This document shows, in pieces, positions 45,489 through 57,883 of a stretch of DNA of 64,000 nucleotides (the first letter of the stretch is position 1; every line of letters begins with the position of its first letter). A model generated the notes under the pieces. That model was not told the origin of the DNA. It made no database searches and worked only from the letters and a program-made list of their open reading frames with translations. The translations under genes and the position numbers were made by a program. Source of the DNA: Portulaca oleracea (Eukaryota; Streptophyta; Magnoliopsida; Caryophyllales; Portulacaceae); NCBI GenBank assembly GCA_029582165.1, contig CM055883.1, positions 23,835,501 to 23,899,500 on the forward strand, given 5' to 3'.

Positions 45489-48400
45489 CGTAATGCCCCA
45501 ACCTTAATCACGGGTTAAACTCCACTTAAAGACCCTAAGCGCGATTAGCAATGGAACACCTTAGGTCGAAGCATTACCGCCGTCTCCCAAAAGAGACAAG
45601 GCAACCACATCAAAGAACTTCCAAAACCACAAACCAACTTAACAACCTTCACATAAACTTATACAATCTTTGGATAAAGTACAACAACTTGAACATAACT
45701 TAAACTAAACAACTCGATAAGAAATCCTTTGTCCTCGATGACTCGATGGACTCCATGGAGAACTACCTCGATAGCCTTGAACTACTTTCAGAATCGCCTT
45801 ATCCTTGCCTCGAACCTCCTAAAACAAAACATTAAGACACGCAAAGGTGAGTGGGGAGACACTCAGTACGTAAACCTCCAGCATATAAACCGTTCGAAAA
45901 TGGTTTTAGTGCCGGCATTTAAAATCATTTCGAAAACAGGAAAGGGGTTAAAAAAAAGGCTTGAACGACGTGAACATAAACATAAGCCTAAACATAAATT
46001 CATGAAAATAGAGAGTAAGTGGGACCCTTACGATCGGTGCAAGCACCTCACACACGCCAGATGCCCAAGTTGATCTATACTTGGAATGATTGATCATAAA
46101 CATCGACATCGGCAGTCAAGGCACTCTGATCAGGAGTGCTAAAACATGGATGTTATCATAAGCATAAAATGCGGGTCCACTAAAAGATGTAAAGATATTG
46201 AAATTCATGGAACTTGACATAGCATGAAATACATGAACTATGAGTATAACTTAAACGTAAAAAGTCGATATGCTTTGCGTACCTTGGCGCTTAAAGTCTT
46301 TGGCACATGACTTTGGAGACGGCTTTGGGAACTTGTCAACTAAGATAAGAATAAGTAGAAACGAAGAACCGAATAAAGTTTTAAATTAGATTTATAAGTT
46401 TAGAAACTTAATAATTAACATGAAGTAACTTTTGAGAATAAAATTTCAGGTTATAGTAAAATAGTGTTTATAGCATAACTTGAGTTAGGAGAATCAAACA
46501 AAGTAAAAGAGTACATCTCGAATAGAGAAAATCATAATCTACAACTTTGTCAACAGAACCAGAAGCTAAAAATGAGTGGAAGGGCCCCAAAATGGGCCCG
46601 GACAGAAGCTGAATATATGAAACTTTAAGCTTTTCGGGTCGAAAATACATGAGAAGTATGATGTAAAAGGTGATTCAAATAAAAGGACTTGAATACAAGA
46701 GAATATGCTTGAATCAATGATGAATAGTATGATTATAAATTGGAAGCTCTGATGCGAAAATAATGAGTTCAAATATGGTTTGATAATACGATATGGAATG
46801 AAAAGACGAAATGGAGCAAGATATGCATGTCCAAATGTGAATAAAAGCAAGCTTGGATTAATGAACTATGAAATGAGTGATGAAATGAGGAATGAATTTG
46901 ATAACATTAGAGATTATCAAGCTAGTAAGAGCTTTTAGCTAGAGCAAAGATATTGAACACGATACTTAAAGAAATATAGGAAATAAGGACTTACTAACAC
47001 ATTAGCTCTTGAAGAGTATACATAAGACTTACTTAGGACTCCAAGATGGTACACTTAGCCTTAAACACATAACTCTATAATGACAATATATATCCATGAC
47101 TCATTTATACCTAGAACCCCTCATTGGGTTGATTTGAGGCCCAAAAGCTAATAATTTACAAAGGTTATTTTGAGCAGAAAACCATTCTGGACAGCCCGGT
47201 TTCCCGGGGTCGTAACTCACACTCCCGATATCGGATGACAAAGAACCATACCTTTCCGGAAAGCTTGCTACATGGCCTAAAACTTTCATGTTTACCATAA
47301 AAACCAAAGAGGTCTCCAAAAGGACGAAAAACAGCCCTCAAAACACTGACTCAGAATTCGTATTTAAAAAGTGAGGTTACGGTTTTGGTCGTAACTCGGG
47401 CTATACATGTCGGAAATTCGAAATTCCAAAGCCTATGGTTTGCTAACACCTTAAGCTATCCAATGGAGTATAAATTTGGGCAAAAATCTCACTTTTATAA
47501 TTCTGTAAATTTCCAGAATTGAAAACAGTAGCTAAAACACCTAAAACTCATCTTTTAATTGGATTTTCCCACTCTTAATCATATTAAAACTTAACCAAAT
47601 TTCATCTAACCTTAATCCACCATATTTACAGAATATAAACCATGAAAAACTCTTCATCAAAGGCCTTGAAAACCACATGCATCCATGGATTAAACATTAA
47701 CTTCACATAATAAACACACTCTTGAACTCTTGTTCCAAAACTCACAAATTCACCCAAATTAAGCATGATAACTCTTAATTCATAAACTCACAACAATATC
47801 TCAGCCCTTAAATACATAAAAACTCACAAGAAATCCACATGCATCAACACTAATTCATCATCCACCATGAATTCAACAAGAACCTCTCAAAAACTCATCC
47901 AAACACACATGCATAAACTTGAAACTCAAACCCTAACTTAACCACAACAATTATATACTTGAATTCATGAATAAAGAGAGTAAAAGAGATGGAATTCACC
48001 AAAGAAACATAAATTAAACATAGAATTTCAGATTAGGTTTGAAAGAAATTGAAGTGGGGTTTGAGAGATTACCCTTGGAGTTAAAAATGGATAAAAACAC
48101 AAGAGAGAGGAAGGGGATGCATCATGCCGGAAACCGCCGCCGGCTGGCCGGAAAAGTGGCCGAAACTGGCCGGAGCTGGCTGGGAGTGGACACCAAGAGG
48201 AGGGAGAGGAGGAGTTTGAGAGTGTAGTGAGAGAAAATGAGATGGGTGTTGAATTGAGTTAAAATGAGCCTCCCACTTCTACTACTACTATTGTATACTC
48301 CCTCACTTAATTTAAAACACCAATACTAACTTAATTAAAATCTGAAAATACAACTTTAATAAATTAGTTTTAAGTAAATAAATTAAAAGTAATTAGTTTG

Positions 48401-49035
48401 GTTCAAATTTGAAAAGAAGTGAGGTGTATTGAGACCCCCTTCTACTAAACATTTAAAACACACTTAAAACTATCATCCAATTACCAATGCTAACAATAAA
48501 TGAGATTAAAACCTTAATTAAAAATAATAATAGGATGATAACATTAGGAGTAATTAAATGGTAATCGAGGTAGTAACTTGAAATATCGGGTTTTTGTAGG
48601 AAATAAAATATAGCGATAATAATTGGGTAACATAAAAATAAAATACAATGACACTTGAATTAAAATAATAAGGTGGAAAATTAACTCTTGAAATTATGTA
48701 AGGGATTAAAATGTAAGAAATTAAAATTGGAACGGTAAAATATATATATAAATCGGAACAAGTAATTCGTAACCGATTCTCGGTAAATAAATTTATAACG
48801 TAAAACGTATAAACTGAAATACTTTAACTTATTGAACGAATATGTAAAGTAACTTTTAAACCGATAATTCGGCGCCTTAGCCATCTCCTGCGCGAGACTT
48901 GTCACCGATAACTATAAATAAACGAGTACGTTGATAAATAATAAAATAAACGCGAAAAAAAAAAATTATAACGCGATTTAGATAATTACTGTGATTAATA
49001 AGTAATTAAACATGATTTTGGGGTGGGTTATTACA
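45489..49035 (-). repeat. 5' LTR of the chromovirus
   Basis: Copy of 35396-38955. The end next to the PBS reads CG (plus strand) instead of TG, so the terminal CA of the minus strand has become CG. Other differences from the 3' LTR are clustered at about 45510-45560, 45725-45810, 46065-46115, 46260-46320 and 48115-48165. Confidence 0.93.
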
Positions 49036-49252
49036 AAAAATGAGGGGGATATCTCAATAATGTCTACCTCTAACCGTTAAAAACAATTCAAATTCATTTC
49101 AATTCATTTAAGGGAGAGGGAACAAGTCAAACCATTTCACAAACCTTTAACCCTTAATCGTTTTCCTCAACCCAACCAATCCATATTTTATAATGCGAGC
49201 GGGATACCAAATCCCTTATAGTAATATTCGTCTGCCAAAGGCATCAATACAT

Positions 49253-49540
49253 ATCATCTATCCTATATCAGGGATGAAACCCTGAGCTCCTGACACATAA
49301 CCCTACAGGATACCAAATCCTGGTCTTCGGGTTATCGCCCGCAAAAACATTAGCCTACCAAAGGCATCAAAACAATCGCCTACCAAAGGCATCAAAAATC
49401 ATCTATCCTATATCAGGGATGAAACCCTGATCTCCTGACACATAAACCTACAGGATACCAAATCCTGGTCTCTGGCTTATCGCCCGCAAAAACATTAGCC
49501 TACCAAAGGCATCAAAACAATAAACCCGCTTAATGTTTCA
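49253..49540. repeat. 145-bp tandem duplication in the outer LTR
   Basis: The block beginning ATCATCTATCCTATATCAGG at 49253 is repeated from 49398 with few changes, ending near the GCCTACCAAAGGCATC motifs. That short motif is the same one amplified at 52427-52629. Confidence 0.82.
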
Positions 49541-51032
49541 CTTTGAATTATTAGTGTCTTATGCAAAACTCAGCTCACAGCTCTCAAGTCAACCCAACCC
49601 AGGTTGTTAAAATCAGTAACAAAACTACTCATAAAAGACCATCACAATTTCTCAACTCATAAATCAACAATCACAAATAAATATAAAAAATAGATGGCAA
49701 CATTTTCCACATAAAGTCTCCTTCGGGGAGCAGATTCCAAAAACATATTAGAAATCAACAAAAACACATTTAAAGTGCATCCCAATGGGGATTAGGGCAT
49801 AAACATTACCTGATTAGCTTCACTTCACTGCAAATAACGAACACACTTGAGCTCATTAACAACGCGAACTAGCTCGGGCCTAAAATAGAAATAATTACTC
49901 TAATTAAAATGCGCCCTTCGAAGTTAGTATTAACTACCTTCTATCTAACTCTCAAATAATCACATAATAAAACACTATAAGGTTCCCATCAATCATGAAT
50001 TTATACCTTGAGTTACCCAACATATCCCAAATAATCACACAATAAAACCAAATCAACCTTTTCACTCAACAACACATTCACTAATAATTAATATCAACAA
50101 GACAAATTACAACACTCACATAGAAAGGGTCATAACTTGACTTCCCGAAATCTTATGGATCTGGTTTTGGACCTTTCGGAAACCTCAGGATGTCTACTAA
50201 AACTCTTATGTTGAATTCGAGACCAAAAACACGCTCTAAGGTCCTAAAAAATGGTCATCAATCCAAACTGTCCATATCTGACCTAGGTCTGGTAATCGGG
50301 GTATAACTCGACTTATACAACTCCAAAGTCCGATCCGCAAAACTTCTATGAAAGCTTACATTATAAGTAACCTCCGGTCCAAATGGTTCGGTCAAAACAT
50401 GACTATACCACCGTTTTTTACACATCATCGAGACTGTCCCGTTCCCGGCTCCCATATTGTTGATAAGTTCGATTCTAGTTTTCATCATTCAATCTCAGGG
50501 TCCTAAAATAATGGCTAAGGTTAAAGTTTCTATCCTAGACCAACCAAGGTCTAAAAGCTACCACTTATACCAACAATTTAAACCTTTTTAAGTAAAGAAC
50601 TTGATAATCACGTAATAATACTACAAGCACGTAATAATAACATAATAATCATATAAAAACATAAAGTTTAAAACTTTACTAAACATAAACATTGTAAAAC
50701 TTATAAAAACAATCAAGGGAGTTTTAGAATTCTCTTTAGGTAATTACAACATAAATTTTCATTAAGAAAACCGGATAGTAACGTAATAACAATATATACG
50801 TAATAATCAAATAGTAATAACATAACTACATAAATTTTGAAACTTTAATTAGTATAATACATTATAAAATTATGGAAAATAGAAGGAGGGGGTTTAGAAC
50901 ACCTTTTGAATAATTACAACACATAACTTTAACGTATAAAACGAATACTTAATTTAAAACTAATAAATCATAAAATAAAACTATAGTTAAATAATATACT
51001 TATGAATATGAATTCAAACGAGATTAAAACAC

Positions 51033-51036
<4 letters not shown>

Positions 51037-51067
<31 letters not shown>

Positions 51068-51080
51068 GTAATAATAATAA
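51037..51080. repeat. AAT microsatellite
   Basis: About 14 AAT-type triplets with one AGT interruption lie inside the outer LTR, next to its GC-rich patch. Confidence 0.88.
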
Positions 51081-51927
51081 AAGAAGCATACGAACGTACG
51101 AAGCAACAGTAGCGGCACCGGCACCGTCAATAACGTCAAGGCAACGAGCCTATTTCGGGGGCTCCTCGAGCCACAATGGCGGTTCCGGTGGCCCAGGTGG
51201 TGGGCGTCGGTCGAAGGTGGGACTACAGGCGGCCTTCTGGTGGTGTTGGTGGTTGTCGACGATGTCCGGAGAGGAGTTGGGAGGTGGCCGAACAGGGGCG
51301 GCAACACAGCAGCACGATAGTGGCAGCCCTACTTCGGGAGCCTCCCACCGCTGTTCTGGTGGCCGGCGGCTGCGGTTAGTGGCTGGAGGTCGTCGAGGGT
51401 GGTGTAGGGAGGCAGCCGCCGGTGGTCGGCGGGACTGATAACCGGTACTTGAAGGTGGGGGAGAGGGAGAAGAAGGGGTGGAGGAGAGGGTGGATAGAAA
51501 GAGAGCGATGGGGGCTCGGGGTGGGTTGCGTCGCGCAACAGGGAAAATAAAGGAGGAGCGGGGGGTTTATTTAATAAAACCTAGGGTTTGGCTAAAAGGG
51601 GTATTTATACCCATAATTAATTATAAGGAAAAAAAATTCAGAAAAATAGAAATTTAATACAACTGAAAGTAATTAATTATTTATAATACTAGATTTTGCA
51701 AAATCTCTAAAATATCATATATTAACTAAAAGAAAAATACCCACATAAATAATACTAGTATTAACACTTAAAGTCATACACATAAAATTACTAAAAAATA
51801 CCCACACTTCCATGCAACCTTCTCATGCATAGAATTACTATTCTACCTTTCTTTAGCTAGTACACGGTCCTACGAGCTCAAGTGTTAACCGATAAATTTT
51901 ACAAAATACGCAAGATATAAATTAACA

Positions 51928-52840
51928 GTAACGCCCCAGAAATTTAATTATAAAAAGTCAAAGTCAAACTAACGTTAACAGAAAAATTTTCAGCAGAAGT
52001 CTCAACTCTTATTTGGGCGTTACCGCCGTATCCCCGAAGGAATACAAGGCTAGACGGAAACTAACAACCGTTCACTATAAAAAACTGAACAACTTCAAAC
52101 TTAGAAAAACAAACTCAACATGACTAACTTCAAGTCTTTCTGAATTGACACATTACACAACTAATTAAAAACTACGCATGCCAAGCCTCACTGCTAATTC
52201 CCATTCCCAGCATATTGGTCATCACCTGAAAACAAAACAATTCAAAAAAATGAGGGGAAATCTCAATAATGTCTACCCCTACCGTAAAAAACAATTCAAA
52301 TTCATTTAAGGGAGATGGAAGAAGTCAAACCAGTTCACAAACCTTTAACCCTTCTAACTATTTTACTTAACCCAGTCAATTCATTTTATTATGCGGGCGG
52401 GATACCACATCCCTTAGAGTAACATTGCCTACCATAGGCATCAAAGAGTTTGCCTACCATAGGCATCAAAGTATTCGCCTACCACAGGCATCAAAAGAGT
52501 TCGCCTACCATAGGCATCAAAAGAGTTCGCCTACCACAGGCATCAAAAGTATTTGCCTACCACAGGCATCAAAGTATTCGCCTACTGCAGGCATCAAAAG
52601 AGCTCGCCTACCACAAACATCAAAGTATTAACTCACTTAAAATGTTTCACTTTGAACTATTAGAATCTTATGCAAAACTCAGCTCACAGCTCTCATGTCA
52701 AACCCAACCCAGGTTATCAAAACCAATAAGAAAACCCCTAATAAAAGACCATCCAATTTCTCAACTCATAAATCAAAGTATAACAATTACAAACAATTAT
52801 CCAAAACAGATGGTCACATTTTCCACATAGAGTCCCCTTC
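51928..52840 (-). repeat. Second outer-family LTR, truncated
   Basis: Starts GTAACGCCCCAG directly against the end of the previous LTR. It aligns with 35075-35395 and then 49036-49740, which shows the empty site of the inner chromovirus. Homology stops at about 52840, shortly before the foldback element. Confidence 0.82.
52427..52629. repeat. Minisatellite, 8 units of 25-26 bp
   Basis: Eight tandem units of the type GCCTACCATAGGCATCAAAG plus 5-6 bases, with small variants. Each unit carries a short dyad (GCCTA...TAGGC). The corresponding place in the other LTR copy has only scattered units. Confidence 0.92.
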
Positions 52841-52873
52841 AGGATGCAAAGTCATGAAAAGAGGTTGAGTTTT

Positions 52874-53530
52874 GGGTCCTGTTAGTGTCCAAAGAGAGTG
52901 TGTGTTATAACATGATAATGTATGGCTGAAAAGGTTAAGCAATGCCCCGTATAGACTCTCGTTTATTTGTTTGGTTCCCATAAAGTAGCGCAATGTCAGC
53001 AGTGAAATTGCGCGAAGTCTATAGTGCTTTGGGAGTTAGAAGCGTTTGAGATTCGGTACAATGTAGTGTTTCTATTGTGTAGCCTGGTGGGTAGCAAGAC
53101 AAGGCGGATCTGAAACAGAAGCTAGTAGTGAAGGGTCTAATAGAAATTGGGTTGGGCTTTCTTGCATGTAAGATTCATAGGTCCCTCAAAGCATTGAATT
53201 TGCAGCATCGTGCGTTACTTTGATGGACCTATGAATCTTACATGGAAGAAAGCCCAACACGATTTCTATTAGACCCTTCACTACTAGCTTCTCTTTCAGA
53301 TTCGCTTGTCTTCTTGCCGCACCAGCCGCATAGAAACATCAGATTGTACCGAATCTGAGACGCTTCTAACTCCCAGAGCACTATAGACCTCGCGCAATTT
53401 CACTGCTGACATTGCGTTATTTTTTGGGAACCAAACAAATAAACGAGAAGTCGATACGACTGATGAAAGTCTTTTTCAGCCATAGATTAACAGTTAACAA
53501 ACACACTCTCTTTGGACAATAACAGGATCC
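52874..53530. mobile_element. Foldback (hairpin) element
   Basis: The left arm (52874 to about 53190) and right arm (about 53222 to 53530) are imperfect inverted complements, separated by about 25-30 bases. The outer ends are GGGTCCTGTTAGTGTCC on the left and GGATCCTGTTATTGTCC (reverse complement) on the right. The inner arms meet at TAAGATTCATAGGTCC and its complement. No coding capacity and no clear target duplication. It looks like a foldback transposon or hairpin MITE, and a transcript would form a long double-stranded stem. Confidence 0.85.
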
Positions 53531-54101
53531 TCTTGCTTCGTGACACGGCTTAGTTATAAATCCGATAAGGCAGACATCCAAAACTATCAAATATTGGAAG
53601 GGAGGGGGTATTTGTAGGAAACGGGTGAAAAATCAAAACACGGGAAAACACACGCCAGGGAGAGATCGCGCAGCGGTCCCGAGACCGTAGGTGCGATGCA
53701 CAGACACAATACCGCGGCTCAAGACCGTAGGTGCGGTCTCCGTCGGTCTAGGTGCGGTCCTATAGACCGTAGGTGCGGTCTCCGTCGGTCCAGGTGTGGT
53801 CTTGGAGACCGCAGGTGTGATCTCCATCGGTCCAGTTTTTCCCTGCCGACTTCAAACGGGCATAACTTCTTCATCCGAACTCCATTTTAGGCCCGTAAGA
53901 TATCGATGGAAAGCTCTTGTTGTGTACTTTAAGCTCCCAAAATTTGGGACCCATCAGAGTCAAATTGAAGGAGTTATGACCCAAAGAGTGAAGGCACGTC
54001 CATCTCGACAACCCAAGTTAACCCGTTTGCGCTTATTCTTGCCGATAAAATGAATGAGTTAGCGTTCATAGCGTATGTCTTCATTTTGCAGGTGATCTAA
54101 A
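53531..54101. other. Repeat-rich flank upstream of the PMD gene
   Basis: Contains an array of GACCGTAGGTGCGGTC-like units at 53682-53832, GC-rich in an AT-rich setting, followed by text such as GCATAACTTCTTCATCCGAA that recalls gypsy (Athila-like) LTRs. I cannot define the element's ends. The final bases (TTTTGCAG near 54085) could be a splice acceptor for the PMD gene. Confidence 0.5.
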
Positions 54102-57100
54102 ATGATAGGCAAGGGCAAGGGTCAAGGGTTTCAGGGCTTACAGACGCATCGATCGCGCGAAGACGCCGCTACCGGGTCGAGGTACAGGTGCAGATGATGA
54201 TGCGGGCGACTAACCCAAGGACACAGGGAGTCAGACGACGCGAGGTTTCGTTGACCATCTCAACCAAGTCATGGATGAGTCAACCGGAACAGAGACATTG
54301 GGGGACGATTCGACAGGGGAGCCCGAGACACAAATGGTCGCAACTTCAGTCGCGCCACCTAGTGGGCCAGTGTTCAGGCCAACTGGTTTCATGCCGATGA
54401 GGGATGCATCGGGTAAATTTGCCCCAATTCGACAGGGTGGGAAGGGAAGCAGTTCTGCTACTGGTGAAGCAGGGTTCAGCAGCAGATATAGGAAGAGGAT
54501 GCGGAGCGGTGACAACTCCTGGAAGATTGATGGTAACGTGCCCGGGGGACCTGCAATATGGTCCATTATACCAAGCTTTGGAGGTCACATTGCTCGGGTA
54601 ATATGGGAGGGTCGCGAGCGTTCGCCCCATGTTATTCTTGATTGTGTGACGAAGAAGAATGTGTTGAGGGAATTGAGGTCAGTACAGTTCAGTATGGATC
54701 CCGCATGCCAGGCTGCACTGGGAAGGATCCAAATCACCAATTTGGCGGAGTTGATGTATGACAACATCGACATGACGTTAATTTCAACGTTCGTTGAGAG
54801 GTGGCAACCCGACACAAACACATTTCACTTTCCCTTCGGTGAAATGACGATCATGTTGCATGATGTGCAACATATATTGGGTATTGCAGTTGATGGGTTG
54901 ATGCCTGAAGGTCTTCCTCGGGAAGTGGTTAACCAGTACGTGCCTGAGATTTTTGATAAAGGAACGGCGGAGCTGAAGGCCGAGAACATTTACGATAAGG
55001 GTGGCAAAGCTGACACCCTGTTGAGGTTGATTAGTTTATCGACCAGTTGTCCCATTCCCCATAGGATAAGGGTGTGGTTGTTGAGCATGTTGGGAAACAC
55101 TATCCTCGAGGACAAATCGAGGGATAGAGTTAGGCCGCATCCGTGGCCTAGCGCTGACGTTATCGTTGATCGCATTGCTTGGGGTAGGGTGACCTTGGCG
55201 ATCCTTTTCTGGCAGTTAGGGACGGCGAGCAGGGCCGGGACAGCCAAGATGGCCGGGTGTTTGACCCTTTTGCAGGCCTGGATCTACGAGTACTTTCCTG
55301 ATTTCAGGCCACACGGGGAGCGGCCGGTTAATAGGCCTCGCGCGAGCAGGTGGTTCCCCATCCGCCAATCGAGTTCGGTACAACGGCTATGACAGTTGAG
55401 GGCCTCCTTGGATGCGTTGACGGTGGATCGTGTGAGTTGGGCCCCATACGGACCTGCCCCATACAAGTCATGCAGCAGGACGTTGTATAAGAGCGGCATT
55501 CGTGCATACGACATCACTGAGTTGTACATGCCCGATCGCGTCGTCCGCCAGTTAGGGCACCTACAACATATACCACGCAAATTGTCGGTACCGAAGAGCG
55601 CTGAACGACCGGCAAAGGGCCCGTACAAAGTGGAATTTGTGGATGCTAACGTCAGCGCTGACTGGGCGGGGTTTTCGATATACAACAAAATGTCAGTGAG
55701 TGATGTGCCCCGCACAAAACATGTGCCGTGGGAAGCGGATGTTGCTTACAACGATTGGTTTGCGGCACATTCACACAAGTTTTTGATAAACAACGTCTCA
55801 GCCAGCCAATCGACAGTCGATGATCAACCATCAATCGAACACGTACCCTAAACCCCTCAGCATAATTTAATATTTTGTTTAACTGATTTGTTTAGCATGG
55901 TTGATATCATGTTTGGTCTAACTTCTTTATTTTGTGTTTTATTTTTTATGAAAGTGGTCCTATATCTATGCCGCACTATTGGAGCGAGGGAGGCATCCAC
56001 CCCAACCGGACGAAGAGACAGTGCCAGTGAGTCGTGGGTGGTATGATGAGATGGTCGACTTGCTGATAACTGCGTTTCATGACTATGTTTTTGTGGGTTT
56101 TCGATAGTGAATTAGGGAGAGTTTTATGTGTGAACCTTGATTTTTATTCCAATTTCCCTACTACACTTGGTGTTGTTGTTTTTGATGTGAATTTGTAGGT
56201 TTTGAGGCCAAAACACCATCTTTCTCTCAACTTCAGGCAAGAGTGAATATACCACGGACCTCTACATGTCAAACCCAAACCGTGGTACAAATTTGGGACG
56301 GAAAGGAGCAAGGAATGGCCGGGTAGCAGCAACCTGGGGCAGCCCGAGGTGGTGGCCACGGTCCGTGGCGGTTCAGCTCCTTGTGCCCAACTCATTTTTT
56401 GCGAAGGAAAGAAGAAAGAAACGAAACAGTGGAAACCTCGGGCAGCCCGTGGTGATCACCACGGTCCATGTACGGACTGTACGGACCAAGGCGGACTACC
56501 TATGTAGAGCGGTTGTTTTCGCGAGTAGAAAAGGAAGGAAGCGACGATTTTTCAAGGGGGAGTCATTTTCTATTAGTTTTCCTTCATTCTTTGGCCGTCA
56601 AGGAGAGAAAAGAGAGCCCTAATACTTCCATTCTACTCCTCTCCTCCACCATCAAGATTCAAGACCGAATCGATTCAAGAGAAACCAAGATCAAGATTCG
56701 CAAAGGAAAGGAGCGACGTTCGCGGAGAAGGTTTCACCCCGGGATCGAAAGGATCGACGGGTTGTATTCTTCACAATTCTATTCTTTCTTTTCGATTTCC
56801 TTCTTAGTTTTGAGATTCGATTATGATGTTTGGAACTTGTGTCGTGTTTTCATTGAATATGAGTGAGTAGTTTCTTTGAATTTTAGGGTTTTGCAACCCG
56901 AAACAATGTAGTTTTGATTGATTGTTATTAGTTTGTGCATGAATTCTTGATTAGAATCAATAGAAGGTTGTGTTTTCCATGTTTATGAGTATTCTTAAGG
57001 CCTTGGATATTTGTAAGTTTGAGATTAACCTGAGAAGTACTGAAAGGTGAATTAGGGTAATCTGACTACCAACCTATCTACTTAGGCTTACGAAAGTTGA

Positions 57101-57610
57101 AAAAGGAGTAGTGAACTAGGGAATCATTAGATAACCTAACTTTTTGAGACCTTCAATTCTGTTTAACCTAAAAGGCACACGAAAGTTGTTGTTTAGGTTG
57201 TTTAGAATAATTCTATTTAGCATCGAAAGGGCGATAGAATTCAGAGGTTGTCGATTCTTGATTCGTTCTTGAATGTATGATTGTGCAGGCTAGGTTTTAG
57301 TAATCGAACTCGTTGTTAGGTTAGTATCTCCCTAGAAGTCTTTCTCTCTTGATTAGAACATTAGATTAGTTTTTCCTGCTTTATTAGTTTTATTTAATTG
57401 TTAAACAATTACCAAAACCCAAATCCTGATTAGCTTAGCAATCGTGATAGAGATTAGTTTATTGAGCTGCTAATTGAATCCCTGTGGGATCGACCTTGAC
57501 GTGCTACTACGTACACCGTGCGCTTGCGACCCTGTCACTTGCACGGGCGTTGGTGCCGTCAGATGCATATCGAGGTCCCCGAGCAGCAAGATGATGAGCA
57601 GGAGGAGTAG
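54102..57610 (+). pseudogene. Plant mobile domain (PMD) gene, split by a solo LTR
   Basis: Possible start ATG 54102 (MIGKGKGQGFQ), with a frame change before 54271. The main frame then runs 54271-55842 with one stop (TGA 55390-55392, in a C-A/G-rich context that suggests CGA to TGA). The PMD signature is clear: RWQPDTNTFHFPFGEM, MLHDVQHILGI and, later, VSWAPYG. A donor at 55843 (GTACCC) and an acceptor at 55954 keep the frame into a last exon (WSYIYAALLERG...WYDEMVDL). The exon is interrupted at 56064 by a solo LTR, resumes after 57542 and ends at TAG (about 57608). PMD proteins occur both in hosts (MAIN/MAIL1) and in transposons; this one sits among TEs and converges on a MULE transposase. 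Confidence 0.8.
56064..57537 (+). mobile_element. Solo LTR inside the last PMD exon
   Basis: This 1474-bp LTR starts TGATAACTG and ends CCTGTCA. It is flanked by CTTGC on both sides (56059-56063 and 57538-57542), a perfect 5-bp duplication. The end sequence CCTGTGGGATCGACC...CTACTACGTACACCGTGCGC (57481-57522) is a phrase I associate with Athila-like Ty3/gypsy LTRs. Skipping the LTR and one CTTGC leaves the PMD frame open. Strand is inferred from that phrase near the 3' end. Confidence 0.9.
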
Positions 57611-57883
57611 AGTGTGTTTTTCAATTTCGTTGTTGTTAATGTACCCTAAACTTAGTGTTAATTTGTGTTGAACTGATTAACTGATTTTGTGTTGTGTTTA
57701 CTAATTGAACTGATTTGTATTGCCCGTGACATTACGTTTCCATGGTAATTTGTGTTAATTTGTGTTGTGTTTTACGATTTCCAATTTACTGCACGAGTTT
57801 CAATATAAATATAATTAGACATTCATAAATACATAAGGGTACAACTACAACCATCACCGACGTTGAGCGGGCCTAATAGCCTA

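Larger units (their letters stand above)
35396..49035 (-). mobile_element. Chromovirus-type Ty3/gypsy element with LTRs of about 3.55 kb
   Basis: A complete 13.6-kb element: LTRs at 35396-38955 and 45489-49035, with the internal region coding on the minus strand in the order gag, protease, RT, RNase H, integrase, chromodomain. Long LTRs plus a chromodomain place it in the chromoviruses, most like the Tekay/Del lineage. AAAAA flanks both sides (35391-35395 and 49036-49040); as a homopolymer this is weak on its own, but the split outer LTR gives independent proof of the boundaries. All coding domains are broken. Confidence 0.92.
49036..51927 (-). repeat. Outer chromovirus LTR, 5' part
   Basis: Continues the LTR begun at 35075. 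Bases 49036-49740 align with 52245-52838. The far end reads TGTTAATTTATATC on the minus strand, giving TG...CA ends for a reassembled LTR of about 3.2 kb. It contains a 145-bp tandem duplication, a GC-rich patch with no convincing gene (51085-51540) and an AAT microsatellite. Confidence 0.78.

Noticed and set aside
51176..51538. GC-rich overlapping open frames that could be a small gene
   Set aside because: Low-complexity Gly/Arg/Val-rich or Pro/Ser-rich products in several frames, located inside an LTR. No domain or start context.
52427..52629. Regular spaced repeats that might look like a CRISPR array
   Set aside because: Units are directly adjacent with no unique spacers, in a plant LTR. 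It is a minisatellite.
52927..52945. Resemblance of GGTTAAGCAATGCCCC in the foldback arm to the candidate MULE end at 61736
   Set aside because: The orientation is wrong for a left terminus and the match is only about 14 bases. Likely chance.
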